DNA of 64,000 bases from Mucilaginibacter dorajii (GCF_024808255.1 NZ_JANTYS010000006.1:248001-312000); one strand, 5' to 3'; shown: positions 51,793 through 61,690, counted from the stretch's first letter. Numbers and translations are program-made. The notes: generated by a model not told the origin, from the sequence alone.

Positions 51793-54700
51793 TTATAGGG
51801 ATAGGTTTAAGCCTAAAACATAAGTACGTGGTCTTGGATAAAAGTTGTTATCAATACCACCGTTTACTTCAGGATCTAAACCTTTATACTTGGTAATGAT
51901 AAATACGTTTTGAACATTGGCGCTCAAACGAAGGTTGCCTCTGCTACCAAATATTTTACCAAAGTTGTAACCAATATTAGCGTTGTCCATTCTTATGAAA
52001 GAACCGTTTTGAACGTAGTAGTCAGATAAAGCATTTTTATCGTTAGTACCGCTAAGGCCGCTTTCCAATAAATTGGTTGATGCGTTATTGAGGATACCAA
52101 TTGGGTTAAGTACACTCACTTTGGTACCCGAGCCTGAGAAAACGTTATTGTAAACGTAATTACCCACACTTGCTCTTGCCACAAAACCAGCCGACCATTT
52201 TTTGTAACTAACACTTGATGTTAATCCAAAATAACCTTTAGGATCGGGGCTTTTGTAATGATAAAGATCCTGGCCGTTTATTACGCCATCGCCATTACGG
52301 TCAACATAAACACCATCAAGCGGTTTGCCATTGGCACCGTACACCTGTTGGTACACGTAAAATGAATTACGTGCATAACCTACCGACTGAATTTGGATAT
52401 TGTTACCTGTTCCGCCAGAAATGCCACCTGTTGGGCTACCAGCATAATTAGGATCGTTTGAAATGGTAAGCTTGGTTATTTTGTTGGTATTGTAAGTGGC
52501 GTTAAATGCAACGTTCCAAACAACATCTTTGGTTCTTACCACATCTGAGCTGATGTTAAATTCAACACCGCTGCTTTTTGCATCGCCTATGTTGGCTACA
52601 ATTTCGTTAGAAAAGTTAGTACCTGCCGGTTGCGAAATGTTATTTAACAGATGTGTTGTTTTACGGTTAAAGTAATCAATACTACCGGTAATCCTGCCGT
52701 TTAAGAAACCGTAATCTAAGCCGATATTGGCAGCTGCGGTTTGTTCCCAGGTTCTGTTATAATAATAACCTCCCGGGCGGTATAAATTGTAAAATGTATT
52801 ACCGAATTGATACTGCGCAGTACTGTTGCTCAGGTTGTAGTAGGAAATATAATCATAGTTTCCTATACCTTCCTGCTGGCCGGTAACACCATAACCTAAA
52901 CGTAGTTTTAAATCAGATAAGACTTCTGAATTTTTAAGGAAAGGTTCTTCCTTAATTTTCCAGGCAAAGGCCGCTGATGGGAAGGTACCAAATTGTTTAT
53001 CGGGGTTAAACCTTGATGAACCATCGCGGCGTACCGTTCCTGTTAAAATATATTTATCTTCAAACACATAGTTTACACGGCCATAAACAGATATTAGCCT
53101 GTTTTCTGGCTTATCGTAAGGATAAGTAGGGGAGGTTACTACTGTTTTATCAAAAGTATAATCGTTATAGTTATAGTTGGTGATTAAAAAGTCCTGGTAA
53201 GAGTAACCCGCTACTGCGTCAATGTGGCTGGAAATGTTTTTGAAGTCTTTAGCGTAGCTTAAAAATCCTTCAAAAATTTTATTTGACTGTGTTTGTTTAT
53301 AAATGTTGTTGGTGCCGCCATGGAATTTCCCTTGCGCATCTTTAAAGCGGTTATAACCATTGGCTGCGCTATCAGGGATAATGGTATGCCCGTCGCCTTT
53401 TGAAATATCGTAACCTACGTTAACGTTGGCATGTAATTCTGGTAAAAAGTGAAATTTATAATCCAGTTGTAAGTTTCCAATGCTCCTGTAAACCTTACTG
53501 CGGTTATCTTGTTGTTCAAGTAAACCAAGTGGGTTTAAACCAGCTAATGAACGCAAGCCCGAGGTTGAAGAAGGGTCGAGCCATTCATAATAACCACCAA
53601 AACGTTTACTGCCCGAATAAATAGGTTTTGTAGGATCAAAGCTTACTGCTGCGCCCACGGCACCTTCATTTGCAAACCTTTGTTTTACTTGCGAACCTTT
53701 TAAATTTAAATTGATTTTTAAGTGATTGGTAAATAAGGTTGGGTTAAGGTTGATAGCTCCCGTTAAACGCTCCAAAGAACTTGTTTTTAATATACCATCC
53801 TGGTCAAGGTAACCAAACGAAACGCGATAAGGTAAAACCTTGGTGCTGCCAGACAAGCTTATGTTGTTATCGGTTGAAAGCGCTGTTTGGTAGATCTGTT
53901 TTTGCCAATCGGTATTTGCTGTACCTAACTGTGCCTGTTGTGCAGTTGTTCCGTTTGCCTTTACATAAGCTCTAAGCTGGTCGGCGGTTAATACGCTTGC
54001 TTCTTTTACCAGTTTGGCTACAGAAAACTGTGAACTGAAGTCAATAGTAGGTTTACCGCTTGCGCCTTTTTTCGTGGTAATCAGTATTACACCGTTTGAT
54101 GCCCTGTTACCATAAATTGCCGCTGCAGAAGCGTCTTTCAAGATCGAAAAAGATTCGATATCGTTAGGGTTAATAAGGCTTAACGGGTTGGCCGCGCCAG
54201 AAATGCCGCTGTTACTTACAGGTACGCCATCAATAACAATAAGAGGATCGTTGCTGGCGCTTAGTGAAGCGCCACCACGAATACGGATTGTACTGCCGGA
54301 ACCCGGCGCACCGCTGTTTGATACTACAGAAACACCTGCAACTTTACCTGCAATCAACTGCTCCGGCGTAGTGATAACGCCTTTTTGGAAGTCTTTTGAG
54401 GTTACATTGGCAATAGAGCCCGAAAGGTCTTTTTTCTTCTGTGTTCCGTAACCAATAACAACTACTTCATTCAGGCTTTTGCTTTCGGGCTGAAGACTAA
54501 AGTCAACAACGGTAACAGTATTTGTAACGGTAACAGCTTTCTTTAAAGGTACGTATCCTATAAACTTTGCAGTTACGGTAACGTTCCCGGTCCTTACGCC
54601 AGTAATAGAAAAGTTACCATTTGTATCAGTAGTGGACCCTACTGTAGTACCATCAATTGTTACGGAAGCGCCCGGTAGGGGCTGGTTTGTTTCGTCTAAT

Positions 54701-54798
54701 ACCTTACCTTTAATGCTTCCGGTTTGGGCAAATGCCATCACTGACATCATTAGGAAAGCACAAAGAAGAACGTACTTTTTTGAGTAATTTTTTCTCAT
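51793..54798 (-). CDS. SusC/RagA TonB-linked outer-membrane transporter
   Basis: A 1001-residue TonB-dependent importer. It has a signal peptide (1-24, ending FAQ), a carboxypeptidase-regulatory-like domain (about 28-105, GSIKGKVLDETNQPLPGASV), the LNEVVVIGYGTQKKKDL TonB-box/plug signature of SusC-like proteins, a plug and a 22-strand barrel ending LGLNLSL. It lacks the N-terminal STN domain of the second SusC in this window, so control is probably not by a FecI/FecR pair. It is divergent from the esterase gene, with a 346-base gap containing a 24-base palindrome. Confidence 0.95.
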   Translation of the reverse strand: MRKNYSKKYVLLCAFLMMSVMAFAQTGSIKGKVLDETNQPLPGASVTIDGTTVGSTTDTNGNFSITGVRTGNVTVTAKFIGYVPLKKAVTVTNTVTVVDFSLQPESKSLNEVVVIGYGTQKKKDLSGSIANVTSKDFQKGVITTPEQLIAGKVAGVSVVSNSGAPGSGSTIRIRGGASLSASNDPLIVIDGVPVSNSGISGAANPLSLINPNDIESFSILKDASAAAIYGNRASNGVILITTKKGASGKPTIDFSSQFSVAKLVKEASVLTADQLRAYVKANGTTAQQAQLGTANTDWQKQIYQTALSTDNNISLSGSTKVLPYRVSFGYLDQDGILKTSSLERLTGAINLNPTLFTNHLKINLNLKGSQVKQRFANEGAVGAAVSFDPTKPIYSGSKRFGGYYEWLDPSSTSGLRSLAGLNPLGLLEQQDNRSKVYRSIGNLQLDYKFHFLPELHANVNVGYDISKGDGHTIIPDSAANGYNRFKDAQGKFHGGTNNIYKQTQSNKIFEGFLSYAKDFKNISSHIDAVAGYSYQDFLITNYNYNDYTFDKTVVTSPTYPYDKPENRLISVYGRVNYVFEDKYILTGTVRRDGSSRFNPDKQFGTFPSAAFAWKIKEEPFLKNSEVLSDLKLRLGYGVTGQQEGIGNYDYISYYNLSNSTAQYQFGNTFYNLYRPGGYYYNRTWEQTAAANIGLDYGFLNGRITGSIDYFNRKTTHLLNNISQPAGTNFSNEIVANIGDAKSSGVEFNISSDVVRTKDVVWNVAFNATYNTNKITKLTISNDPNYAGSPTGGISGGTGNNIQIQSVGYARNSFYVYQQVYGANGKPLDGVYVDRNGDGVINGQDLYHYKSPDPKGYFGLTSSVSYKKWSAGFVARASVGNYVYNNVFSGSGTKVSVLNPIGILNNASTNLLESGLSGTNDKNALSDYYVQNGSFIRMDNANIGYNFGKIFGSRGNLRLSANVQNVFIITKYKGLDPEVNGGIDNNFYPRPRTYVLGLNLSL

Positions 54799-55144
54799 TT
54801 ACTTTTTGGGTTTGTGTGAATAAAAAAGGCTTAATTAGCCGGTATTAATTGGTCTTGTATTTTTGCTTTAACAGCACGTGACTAATTTACATTTAGAAAT
54901 AATAAATGCAAATTTTATATAAAAGATAATTTTGACTAAAATATTTAAGGTATAGTTAACTTTAACGAAACGTAAGTGGGATGGATAATTTTAACATTTT
55001 TTCGCTTTTTTATGGCAAAATTTGCAAATTGACAAAGATTTGCATCGTTCTAAGTGTCAGAATTACACAATAGATAATTTTACTAATATGTAACGATTTT
55101 CCGGGAACGTTCCCGGAAAATAACTGTTTAACAAACAATTAATA
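54799..55144. other. Divergent regulatory region between susC-like and esterase genes
   Basis: 346 A/T-rich bases. The one striking element is the 24-base palindrome near the esterase end. A plus-strand TATTTTTG at 54858-54865 fits a -7 box but is about 280 bases from the esterase gene. A convincing minus-strand box for the susC-like gene was not found. Confidence 0.5.
55097..55120. promoter_or_regulatory. 24-base perfect palindrome, LacI-type operator candidate
   Basis: The half-site TTTTCCGGGAAC is followed directly by its exact complement, giving a palindrome with centre AACGTT, 24 bases before the esterase ATG. LacI-family operators typically have such a central CG and no spacer. Divergent control of the esterase and the Sus operon by a sugar-responsive regulator is a reasonable inference; the regulator itself is not in this window. 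Confidence 0.6.
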
Positions 55145-56284
55145 ATGATAAAAAAAATATTTTTCTGCGCGTTTTGGGTTTTTAGCCAAAGTTTTTTACT
55201 TTTTGGCCAGGTAAAAATCACCTTTAAATCGGGCAAAACCGCGCCCTTAAAATCAGCCTCAGAACACCTGTTTTTGGCCGGTAACTTTAACAACTGGAAT
55301 CCAGCCGATGTTGCATGGCAAATGCAGCCCGATGGCAACGAAGGGTACCAACTTTTAAAGGATTTGCCTAAGGGAGTTTACAACTACAAAATAACCCGTG
55401 GTAGCTGGGATGCTGTTGAATGTACAACCACGGGTGGCAGCGTTGATAACCGCACGCTCACCCTCGTAAATGATACTACTGTTAATTTTGATGTTGCAGG
55501 CTGGCAGGACAATTTTGCAACCGCAGAAAAGAAACATACTGTCAGCGCCCAGGTGCATGTCATTAGCGATCGATTTGAGATGCCGCAATTGGGCAGGCAA
55601 CGCAGGGTTTGGATCTATTTACCTGCAGATTATGGATCGTCAAAGAATAAATACCCGGTAATATATATGCACGACGGGCAAAACCTGTTTGATGACTATA
55701 GCAGTGGCTATGGCGAGTGGGGGATAGATGAGTTTTTAGACAAGGTTACCACAGCTAAAGAATGTATAGTTGTAGGGATAGATCACGGCGGCAATGAACG
55801 AATTGCGGAATACGATCCATATGATTCTAAATACGCTAAAGGACGAGGCGTTGATTATACCGCATTTTTGGTAAAAACGTTAAAGCCTTACATTGATGTA
55901 AATTACCGCACAAAAAAGGAAGCTAAATATACTACTATAGCGGGCAGTTCAACGGGAGGGCTAATATCAATGTATGCTGCGATAAAGTATCCTGATGTTT
56001 TTGGTAACGCGGGAATCTTTTCGCCGGCTTTTTGGATAGCGCCCGAAATATATAAACTTGCTAAACAAACCTCGCTCAATAAAAAATCCCGGTTTTACTT
56101 TGTATGTGGCGATGCCGAAAGCGACCTGATGGTAAGTGATATGAAAAAGATGGCCGACCTTATTCGGGAGAAAGGAATCAAGCCCGAAAATTCACCGGTA
56201 ACCGTTATAAAAGGAGCCAGCCACAACGAAAAGCAATGGAATGCCGATTGGCCCGGTTTTTATAGTTGGTTGATGACGAATTAA
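55145..56284 (+). CDS. Secreted esterase D-type hydrolase with CBM48-like N-terminal domain
   Basis: A 379-residue protein. A signal peptide (ending LFGQ) is followed by a beta-sandwich (about 22-115) with FLAGNFNNWNP, the AMPK/CBM48-type glycogen-binding signature. A putative-esterase alpha/beta hydrolase domain (about 125-375) has the nucleophile Ser in AGSSTGG, an Asp in the CGDAES segment and a His in GASHNEKQW. Such proteins often remove acyl groups from glycans. It faces away from SusC and sits beside SusC-D-E, so it probably belongs to this locus. Confidence 0.85.
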   Translation: MIKKIFFCAFWVFSQSFLLFGQVKITFKSGKTAPLKSASEHLFLAGNFNNWNPADVAWQMQPDGNEGYQLLKDLPKGVYNYKITRGSWDAVECTTTGGSVDNRTLTLVNDTTVNFDVAGWQDNFATAEKKHTVSAQVHVISDRFEMPQLGRQRRVWIYLPADYGSSKNKYPVIYMHDGQNLFDDYSSGYGEWGIDEFLDKVTTAKECIVVGIDHGGNERIAEYDPYDSKYAKGRGVDYTAFLVKTLKPYIDVNYRTKKEAKYTTIAGSSTGGLISMYAAIKYPDVFGNAGIFSPAFWIAPEIYKLAKQTSLNKKSRFYFVCGDAESDLMVSDMKKMADLIREKGIKPENSPVTVIKGASHNEKQWNADWPGFYSWLMTN

Positions 56285-56367
56285 GCCGCTTTTATGTTGG
56301 CGTGTAGGAGGGTGAAAGTGGGTAATATCGAGTTATTGATACCTGAAATTCACCTTTAAATTTGTCT

Positions 56368-56375
56368 TATATTTG
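56368..56375 (+). promoter_or_regulatory. -7 box of the sigma-factor gene
   Basis: TATATTTG fits the Bacteroidota consensus; the predicted start is about 56380, leaving a leader of about 27 bases. A -33 TTTG at the usual distance is not obvious. Confidence 0.5.
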
Positions 56376-56406
56376 ACCGGTTGATTTCACACTGACAAAT
56401 TTTTGC

Positions 56407-56952
56407 TTGAAACATTTAGAGATTAAAGAGCTGGTATCATTCATCCATAATAACGATGAAGAGGCGTTTAATAAACTCTATAAATTGCTGGTGAAAAAAC
56501 TGGTGCAGTTTGCTTTTTCGTTCCTGGACGACAGGGCGATATGTGAGGAAATTGTGAACGATATATTTGTGAATCTGTGGCTTAACCGGCACAAACTCAA
56601 TGTGGTTTATAACCCTAAGGTTTATTTATATGTGAGCGTTAAAAACGCCTGCCTTAACTACAACCGCGGCAACAATACCTTCGAAAAGCGAAAGGAAGAA
56701 TTATCCGAGATCCACTACGAGATCCAATCACCCGATCCTTCACAATTGCTTATCGGGAAGGAACTAACCGCCCGTATCCTTAATGCTGTTAACGGCCTGC
56801 CCCCGCGTTGTAAGCTGGTCTTTAAAATGGTGAAAGAGGATGATCTTTCCTGCAATGAGGTGGCTGATATATTAGGTCTTTCCAATAAAACCGTGTTCGG
56901 GCAGCTTCGTATCGCGCTTGAAAAATTGGATGAAGCCCTGGTTTCCAGGTAG
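56407..56952 (+). CDS. ECF RNA polymerase sigma factor (FecI/RagB-associated type)
   Basis: A 181-residue ECF sigma factor. Region 2 spans about 15-90 (FAFSFLDDRAICEEIVNDIFVNLW, with the core-binding and -10 helices), a linker follows, and region 4 spans about 120-175 (LPPRCKLVFKMVKEDDLSCNEVADILGLSNKTVFGQL). The start codon appears to be TTG (56407), since no in-frame ATG precedes region 2. It is the first of a sigma/anti-sigma/SusC/SusD series, so it should drive the downstream transport genes when its FecR partner signals. Confidence 0.92.
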   Translation: MKHLEIKELVSFIHNNDEEAFNKLYKLLVKKLVQFAFSFLDDRAICEEIVNDIFVNLWLNRHKLNVVYNPKVYLYVSVKNACLNYNRGNNTFEKRKEELSEIHYEIQSPDPSQLLIGKELTARILNAVNGLPPRCKLVFKMVKEDDLSCNEVADILGLSNKTVFGQLRIALEKLDEALVSR

Positions 56953-57055
56953 CATATAACCAGCTTTTTCATCCGCCCGAAAAAATATTTTAATTTCTTT
57001 TGAGAAAAACGATTGTTTGTTGTGTCCTTATGGTATTAACAACCCAATACCCTAC

Positions 57056-58132
57056 ATGAGCAAATCCAGATTTATTGACCTTATGGTTAAAAGCATGGGC
57101 AAAGCGGCAACCGAAGCCGAGCTGGCCGAACTGGAGCTATTTCTGGAAAAATTTCCCGATTACAAAAGACTACATCAATTAACTGATGAGCTAAAGAGTG
57201 ATATCCCCGCCACAGGCCCTGTAGCCGAAGAGGAGCTAAACAAGAATTTAGACAACATCTGGACGAAGATCAAGGCTGCCGACGACGCGGTTGATGAACA
57301 ACCTGAACCAAAAGTGATCACTGGTTTCAGGTGGGGCTGGGCTGCCGCTGCCGCGGCGGTGCTGCTATTCGCGTTTGCAGGCGTGTTTTATACCTTGAGT
57401 AAAAAAACGCCGCCGCAATTGGTAAGTGTGTTAATGCAGCAGATCAAGGTTCCGTTAGGCACCACCCGCCACCTGGTTTTAGGCGATGGTACTAAGGTTA
57501 CCTTAAATGCCGGCAGTACATTTACCTATCCCGATAATTTTGACAAAGCAACACGCGATGTAAGCCTTGCCGGCGAAGGTTTTTTTGAAGTGACAAAGAA
57601 CCCTAAGCGCCCGTTTTTAGTGCATACCAATAAATTTACCGTTAGGGTTTTGGGTACTGTATTTAATGTTAAGGCCTACAACAACGATAAAACCACCGAA
57701 ACCACCTTACTGCAAGGGAAAGTGCAGGTACAGCTTACCAACAGTCCCGAGAAAACCATCATTTTGGTGCCTAACGAAAAATTGATAGTGGTTAACCAGC
57801 CTGCAAAAGCCGCAGCTGCAAATAACTCTAAGCAGGGTAAAATTGAATACCAGGTAGCGGCCCTTCCCGATGTTAAACCCGAAGAAGTTAAGGAAACAGC
57901 GTGGCTTGATAAACGAATTTTGTTTACCAACGACCCTTTTGAAGACGTTGCCAAACAAATAGAACGCAAGTATAACGTGCAGGTGGTGTTTGAAAGTGCC
58001 GATTTAAAAAACGAGCAGATAAGTGGTTTACTTGATAAGGAAAGCCTGCAAACGGCCATGCAGATCATGGTGCAAACAACACCTTTTAAATATAGGTTTG
58101 AAGGCAATGTATTATACCTGTCCCGTAAATAG
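57056..58132 (+). CDS. FecR-family anti-sigma factor
   Basis: A 358-residue inner-membrane protein. A cytoplasmic N-terminal part (1-95) binds the sigma factor, one membrane helix lies at about 99-119 (WGWAAAAAAVLLFAF), and the periplasmic FecR domain spans about 135-230 (QIKVPLGTTRHLVLGDGTKVTLNAGS). The C-terminal domain (about 280-358) has LFTNDPFEDVAKQIERKYN, similar to the STN fold. It transmits the state of the STN-SusC to the sigma factor. The start ATG 57056 is favoured over the upstream frame at 57017. It lies 103 bases after the sigma gene. Confidence 0.92.
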   Translation: MSKSRFIDLMVKSMGKAATEAELAELELFLEKFPDYKRLHQLTDELKSDIPATGPVAEEELNKNLDNIWTKIKAADDAVDEQPEPKVITGFRWGWAAAAAAVLLFAFAGVFYTLSKKTPPQLVSVLMQQIKVPLGTTRHLVLGDGTKVTLNAGSTFTYPDNFDKATRDVSLAGEGFFEVTKNPKRPFLVHTNKFTVRVLGTVFNVKAYNNDKTTETTLLQGKVQVQLTNSPEKTIILVPNEKLIVVNQPAKAAAANNSKQGKIEYQVAALPDVKPEEVKETAWLDKRILFTNDPFEDVAKQIERKYNVQVVFESADLKNEQISGLLDKESLQTAMQIMVQTTPFKYRFEGNVLYLSRK

Positions 58133-58220
58133 AATTAACAACTTAATTAACCCTAAATAACAGCTTATGATTTTAAACAATTACTTACCAGATTCTTGAA
58201 AATCAATATTATATAACAAA

Positions 58221-58297
58221 GGAAGAGCTGCAAACTCTTCCCTGTAAAAATAGGATTTATCAATCGGAGTAAGCTACTTTCCAAGGGCCGCTTACTC
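58221..58297 (+). promoter_or_regulatory. Two stem-loops in the leader of the second susC-like gene
   Basis: GGAAGAG pairs with CTCTTCC (58221-58241), and GAGTAAGC pairs with GCTTACTC (58267-58297). They lie in the 192-base gap between FecR and SusC, the second ending 27 bases before the SusC ATG. They may form a leader structure affecting SusC translation or processing of the sigma-FecR-Sus transcript. Confidence 0.45.
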
Positions 58298-58324
58298 TAT
58301 CCATTAATTTTCAAAACAAATGTA

Positions 58325-61300
58325 ATGAAAAAAACAAGAACGGCATTTGCTCGTCCTGGTGCCTCTTTATGCCTTAAAGTTGTCTTGCTCATGAAAGCAA
58401 TTTTCTTTATCATCCTGGTTTCGTGTTTGCAGGTTTCGGCCAGCGTTTACTCGCAGCAAAAATTTACGCTTAGCATTAAACAAACGGATGTTAGCAGTAT
58501 TCTTACTAAAATTCAAAAACAAAGCGATTATCGTTTCTTTTACAACTATGCCTCTATTAAAAAGCTGGGCAAGGTTAACCTTGATGTAAAAGACGCAACC
58601 ATTGAGCAGGTGCTTGCCGAGCTTATGGATAATAAGCTGCCCTATAAAATGGGCGAAGATCACGTAGTGATCATATCTACCCCAGATAATGCTAATGCGC
58701 TGTTATTAGTAAAAGGTAAAGTTGTTGATGCCAAAGGCGAAGCGCTTATTGGTGTAAACATTAGGCTGCAAGGAACAAACCTTGGGGTTACAACCGATAT
58801 CAATGGCAACTTTGTGATTAACGCGCCGGTTAACGGCGTGTTGGAGTTTAGCTATATCGGCTTCGAAAAAAAGGTGGTTACGGTAACTGGTGATGCGCCT
58901 TTAGCTATCACCCTTACGGCCCTGCCATCGGCTTTAACCGAGGTGGTGGTAGTTGGTTATGGTACCAGTAAAAAAATAGATGTAACCGGTGCTGTAGCCA
59001 GCGTTAAAGGTGCTGATATTCAAAACCTGCCGGTAGCATCTGCTGCACAGGCTTTGGATGGCCGTGCAAGCGGCGTTAGCATTGTGCGTAATGATGGTTC
59101 GCCGGGTGCTGCACCAAGTATCCGTATCCGCGGTACAGGTACCGTGAATGATGCCAACCCACTAATAGTAATTGATGGGGTGCCAACCAGTAACCCTGAT
59201 GCTTTGAGCGACATTAACCCTAATGACATTGCCTCTGTCGACATCTTGAAAGATGCGTCGTCAAGTGCTATTTACGGTACCCGCGCTGCAAATGGCGTAG
59301 TATTGGTAACTACCAAAAGAGGTACCTATAACCAAAAGCTGGCCACATCGGTTAACTTTTACAACGGCTTTTCAAATACAACCAAATACATTGATGTATT
59401 AACCGCGCCCGATTTATATAAATTGAAAAGAGAGCGTTATACCAATGATGGTATTGATATTGTAGCGCCATGGAACGATACCTATTACGCCACCCAAAGA
59501 ACCGACTGGCAGCGCGCCATTATGGGAACCGGCCACGTAACCAACGGCGATGTTAGCATACAGGGCGGCAATGATCAATCAAACTACTATTTTTCAAGTT
59601 CTATTTATAATGAGGACGGCATCATTGATAAAAGTAATTTTAAGCGTTACAGCACCCGCATTAATTCCGAGCATAAAATCACATCATGGTTAAAACTGGG
59701 CGAAAACATCCAGTTATCATACGGTAACCAAAACGGGTTTGATAACAACAACTCGCAAACGGGTTTAATATTCTCGGCTTTGCGTTTTAACCCGGCTATC
59801 CCTTTGGTTAATCCGGATGGTACTTATGGAACAGCAAAGGGCAACTCGCAGTTAGGTGATATCAATAGCCCTTACGCTACTATTCAGGAAACTGATAAAT
59901 ACACCAAAAAATATCGTGCCCTTGCTAATGCATTTGCCGAGATCTCTTTTTTAAAGGAATTGAAATTACGTGTAAACTACGCGTTTGATGGTTCGTTGAT
60001 CCGCAATTATAATTTTAGCATTGCCGATGTTAACCAGGTAAGGCCAAATCCAACATCAACTTTAACCCAATCAGAAGAGGAAGTTTCTTCACAACTGTTG
60101 GAGTCATTTCTTACTTATGATAAAGTATTTGGCAAAAGCCATATTACTTTTACAGGGGGGTACTCCTACCAAAGCTTTAATGATTTTGGGTTTAACGCAT
60201 CACGCATAGGGTATAACGATACAGCCACCGATCAAAGGGTACTTAACACAGGAAACCTACAGTATAATTCCAATATACTGGTTCAGCCAAGTTCACTTCA
60301 ATCGGGTTTTGCAAGGTTGTTCTATGATTTCGATAGCCGTTTTTTAGCTACCGTTACTTTTCGTGCAGATGGTTCCTCAAAATTTCTGCCGGGTAAACAA
60401 TGGGGTTACTTTCCCGCCTTTTCTGTGGGATGGAGATTATCTAATGAGGAATTTGTTAAAAATATCAGCTGGATAAGCAATCTTAAACTAACCGGTGGTT
60501 ACGGCGAATTGGGTAACCAGAATGTTAAGCCTTATCAGTATTTGAGTTTAATTACCATAGGTAGTACATATGAAAACAATGGTTATGTATTTGGCGGTAC
60601 TGGTGTAAGTGGTGCCGCGGTTGCTACGGTTGCAAATAAGGATATCACCTGGGAACGCGCTGCCATGACCAACATTACTCTCGATGCAGGCTTTTTAAAT
60701 AACCAGTTGAGTACAACCATCACCTGGTTTAATAAAAACACCAAGGATATGTTGATCTCGCCTCCGCTGGTAAGTACCTACGGTTCGGTATCTATCCCAA
60801 ATCAAAATATCGGCACTATGAATAATAAAGGTGTGGAGCTTGATTTGAACTACCAGGGCGGCGATAAAGTAAAATACGCTGTGGGAGCAAACGCATCGTT
60901 CATAAAAAATAAAGTAACCCAGCTTAATGGTGTGGGTACCTTTATCCAGTCTACGTTCTACGGTCGTTCAAACCAGGAAATTTCAAGAACCTACCAGGGC
61001 CAGCCAATTGCTTCTTTCTACGGATGGAAAACTAATGGCTTGTATCAAACCCAGGCAGATATCGACGCCGATCCGGGATTGAAAAATGATCCAAATAAAG
61101 CAAACATCCGCCCCGGCGATGTGCGTTTCCGCGATTTAAACGGTGATGGATTGATTGACGGTAATGACCGTACTACCCTTGGCAGCCCTAACCCTAATGT
61201 TACTGCCGGTTTACAGGGAAGTATCTCATACAAAGGTTTTGACCTGGCTTTAAGCTTTACCGGCGTATTTGGAGTAAGTCTTTATAACGCCGATAGGATG

Positions 61301-61690
61301 CAGGGTTTAGATCCAACTTATCCGTTTAACCTGTATGCCGAAGATTTAAAACGTTGGACAGGCCCGGGTACAAGCAATTCTATCCCAAGATTATCGCTCG
61401 ATCCTACAAACAATAACTACCGCACATCAGACCTGTTTGTTGAAAGCGGCAATTATGTGAGTCTTAAAAATGCCACCTTAGGCTATAACCTGCCGCTTAG
61501 CTGGACTAAAAAGGCCGCGCTTAAAGGGGTAAGGTTATATGCATCGGGCCAGAATTTGTTTTACATAACCAAATATAAAGGCTACACGCCCGAACTTGGT
61601 TATACCAATGGCAACTTACAGCGTGGGGTTGACGTGGCTCAGTACCCATCTGTTAGGACAATCACTTTTGGTTTAACTGTTAAACTGTAA
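58325..61690 (+). CDS. SusC/RagA transporter with N-terminal STN signalling domain
   Basis: A 1121-residue TonB-dependent importer. A long signal segment (about 1-44) is followed by an STN domain (about 46-118, KFTLSIKQTDVSSILTKIQ), a carboxypeptidase-regulatory-like domain (about 128-200, VKGKVVDAKGEALIGVN), the TEVVVVGYGTSKKID plug start, a plug and a barrel ending TFGLTVKL. The extra STN domain links it to the FecI/FecR pair just upstream: substrate transport is signalled to FecR and the sigma factor. SusD follows after 6 bases. Confidence 0.95.
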   Translation: MKKTRTAFARPGASLCLKVVLLMKAIFFIILVSCLQVSASVYSQQKFTLSIKQTDVSSILTKIQKQSDYRFFYNYASIKKLGKVNLDVKDATIEQVLAELMDNKLPYKMGEDHVVIISTPDNANALLLVKGKVVDAKGEALIGVNIRLQGTNLGVTTDINGNFVINAPVNGVLEFSYIGFEKKVVTVTGDAPLAITLTALPSALTEVVVVGYGTSKKIDVTGAVASVKGADIQNLPVASAAQALDGRASGVSIVRNDGSPGAAPSIRIRGTGTVNDANPLIVIDGVPTSNPDALSDINPNDIASVDILKDASSSAIYGTRAANGVVLVTTKRGTYNQKLATSVNFYNGFSNTTKYIDVLTAPDLYKLKRERYTNDGIDIVAPWNDTYYATQRTDWQRAIMGTGHVTNGDVSIQGGNDQSNYYFSSSIYNEDGIIDKSNFKRYSTRINSEHKITSWLKLGENIQLSYGNQNGFDNNNSQTGLIFSALRFNPAIPLVNPDGTYGTAKGNSQLGDINSPYATIQETDKYTKKYRALANAFAEISFLKELKLRVNYAFDGSLIRNYNFSIADVNQVRPNPTSTLTQSEEEVSSQLLESFLTYDKVFGKSHITFTGGYSYQSFNDFGFNASRIGYNDTATDQRVLNTGNLQYNSNILVQPSSLQSGFARLFYDFDSRFLATVTFRADGSSKFLPGKQWGYFPAFSVGWRLSNEEFVKNISWISNLKLTGGYGELGNQNVKPYQYLSLITIGSTYENNGYVFGGTGVSGAAVATVANKDITWERAAMTNITLDAGFLNNQLSTTITWFNKNTKDMLISPPLVSTYGSVSIPNQNIGTMNNKGVELDLNYQGGDKVKYAVGANASFIKNKVTQLNGVGTFIQSTFYGRSNQEISRTYQGQPIASFYGWKTNGLYQTQADIDADPGLKNDPNKANIRPGDVRFRDLNGDGLIDGNDRTTLGSPNPNVTAGLQGSISYKGFDLALSFTGVFGVSLYNADRMQGLDPTYPFNLYAEDLKRWTGPGTSNSIPRLSLDPTNNNYRTSDLFVESGNYVSLKNATLGYNLPLSWTKKAALKGVRLYASGQNLFYITKYKGYTPELGYTNGNLQRGVDVAQYPSVRTITFGLTVKL

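Noticed and set aside
54858..54865. TATTTTTG as esterase promoter
   Set aside because: About 280 bases from the start codon and without a -33 element; a chance match in A/T-rich DNA is as likely.
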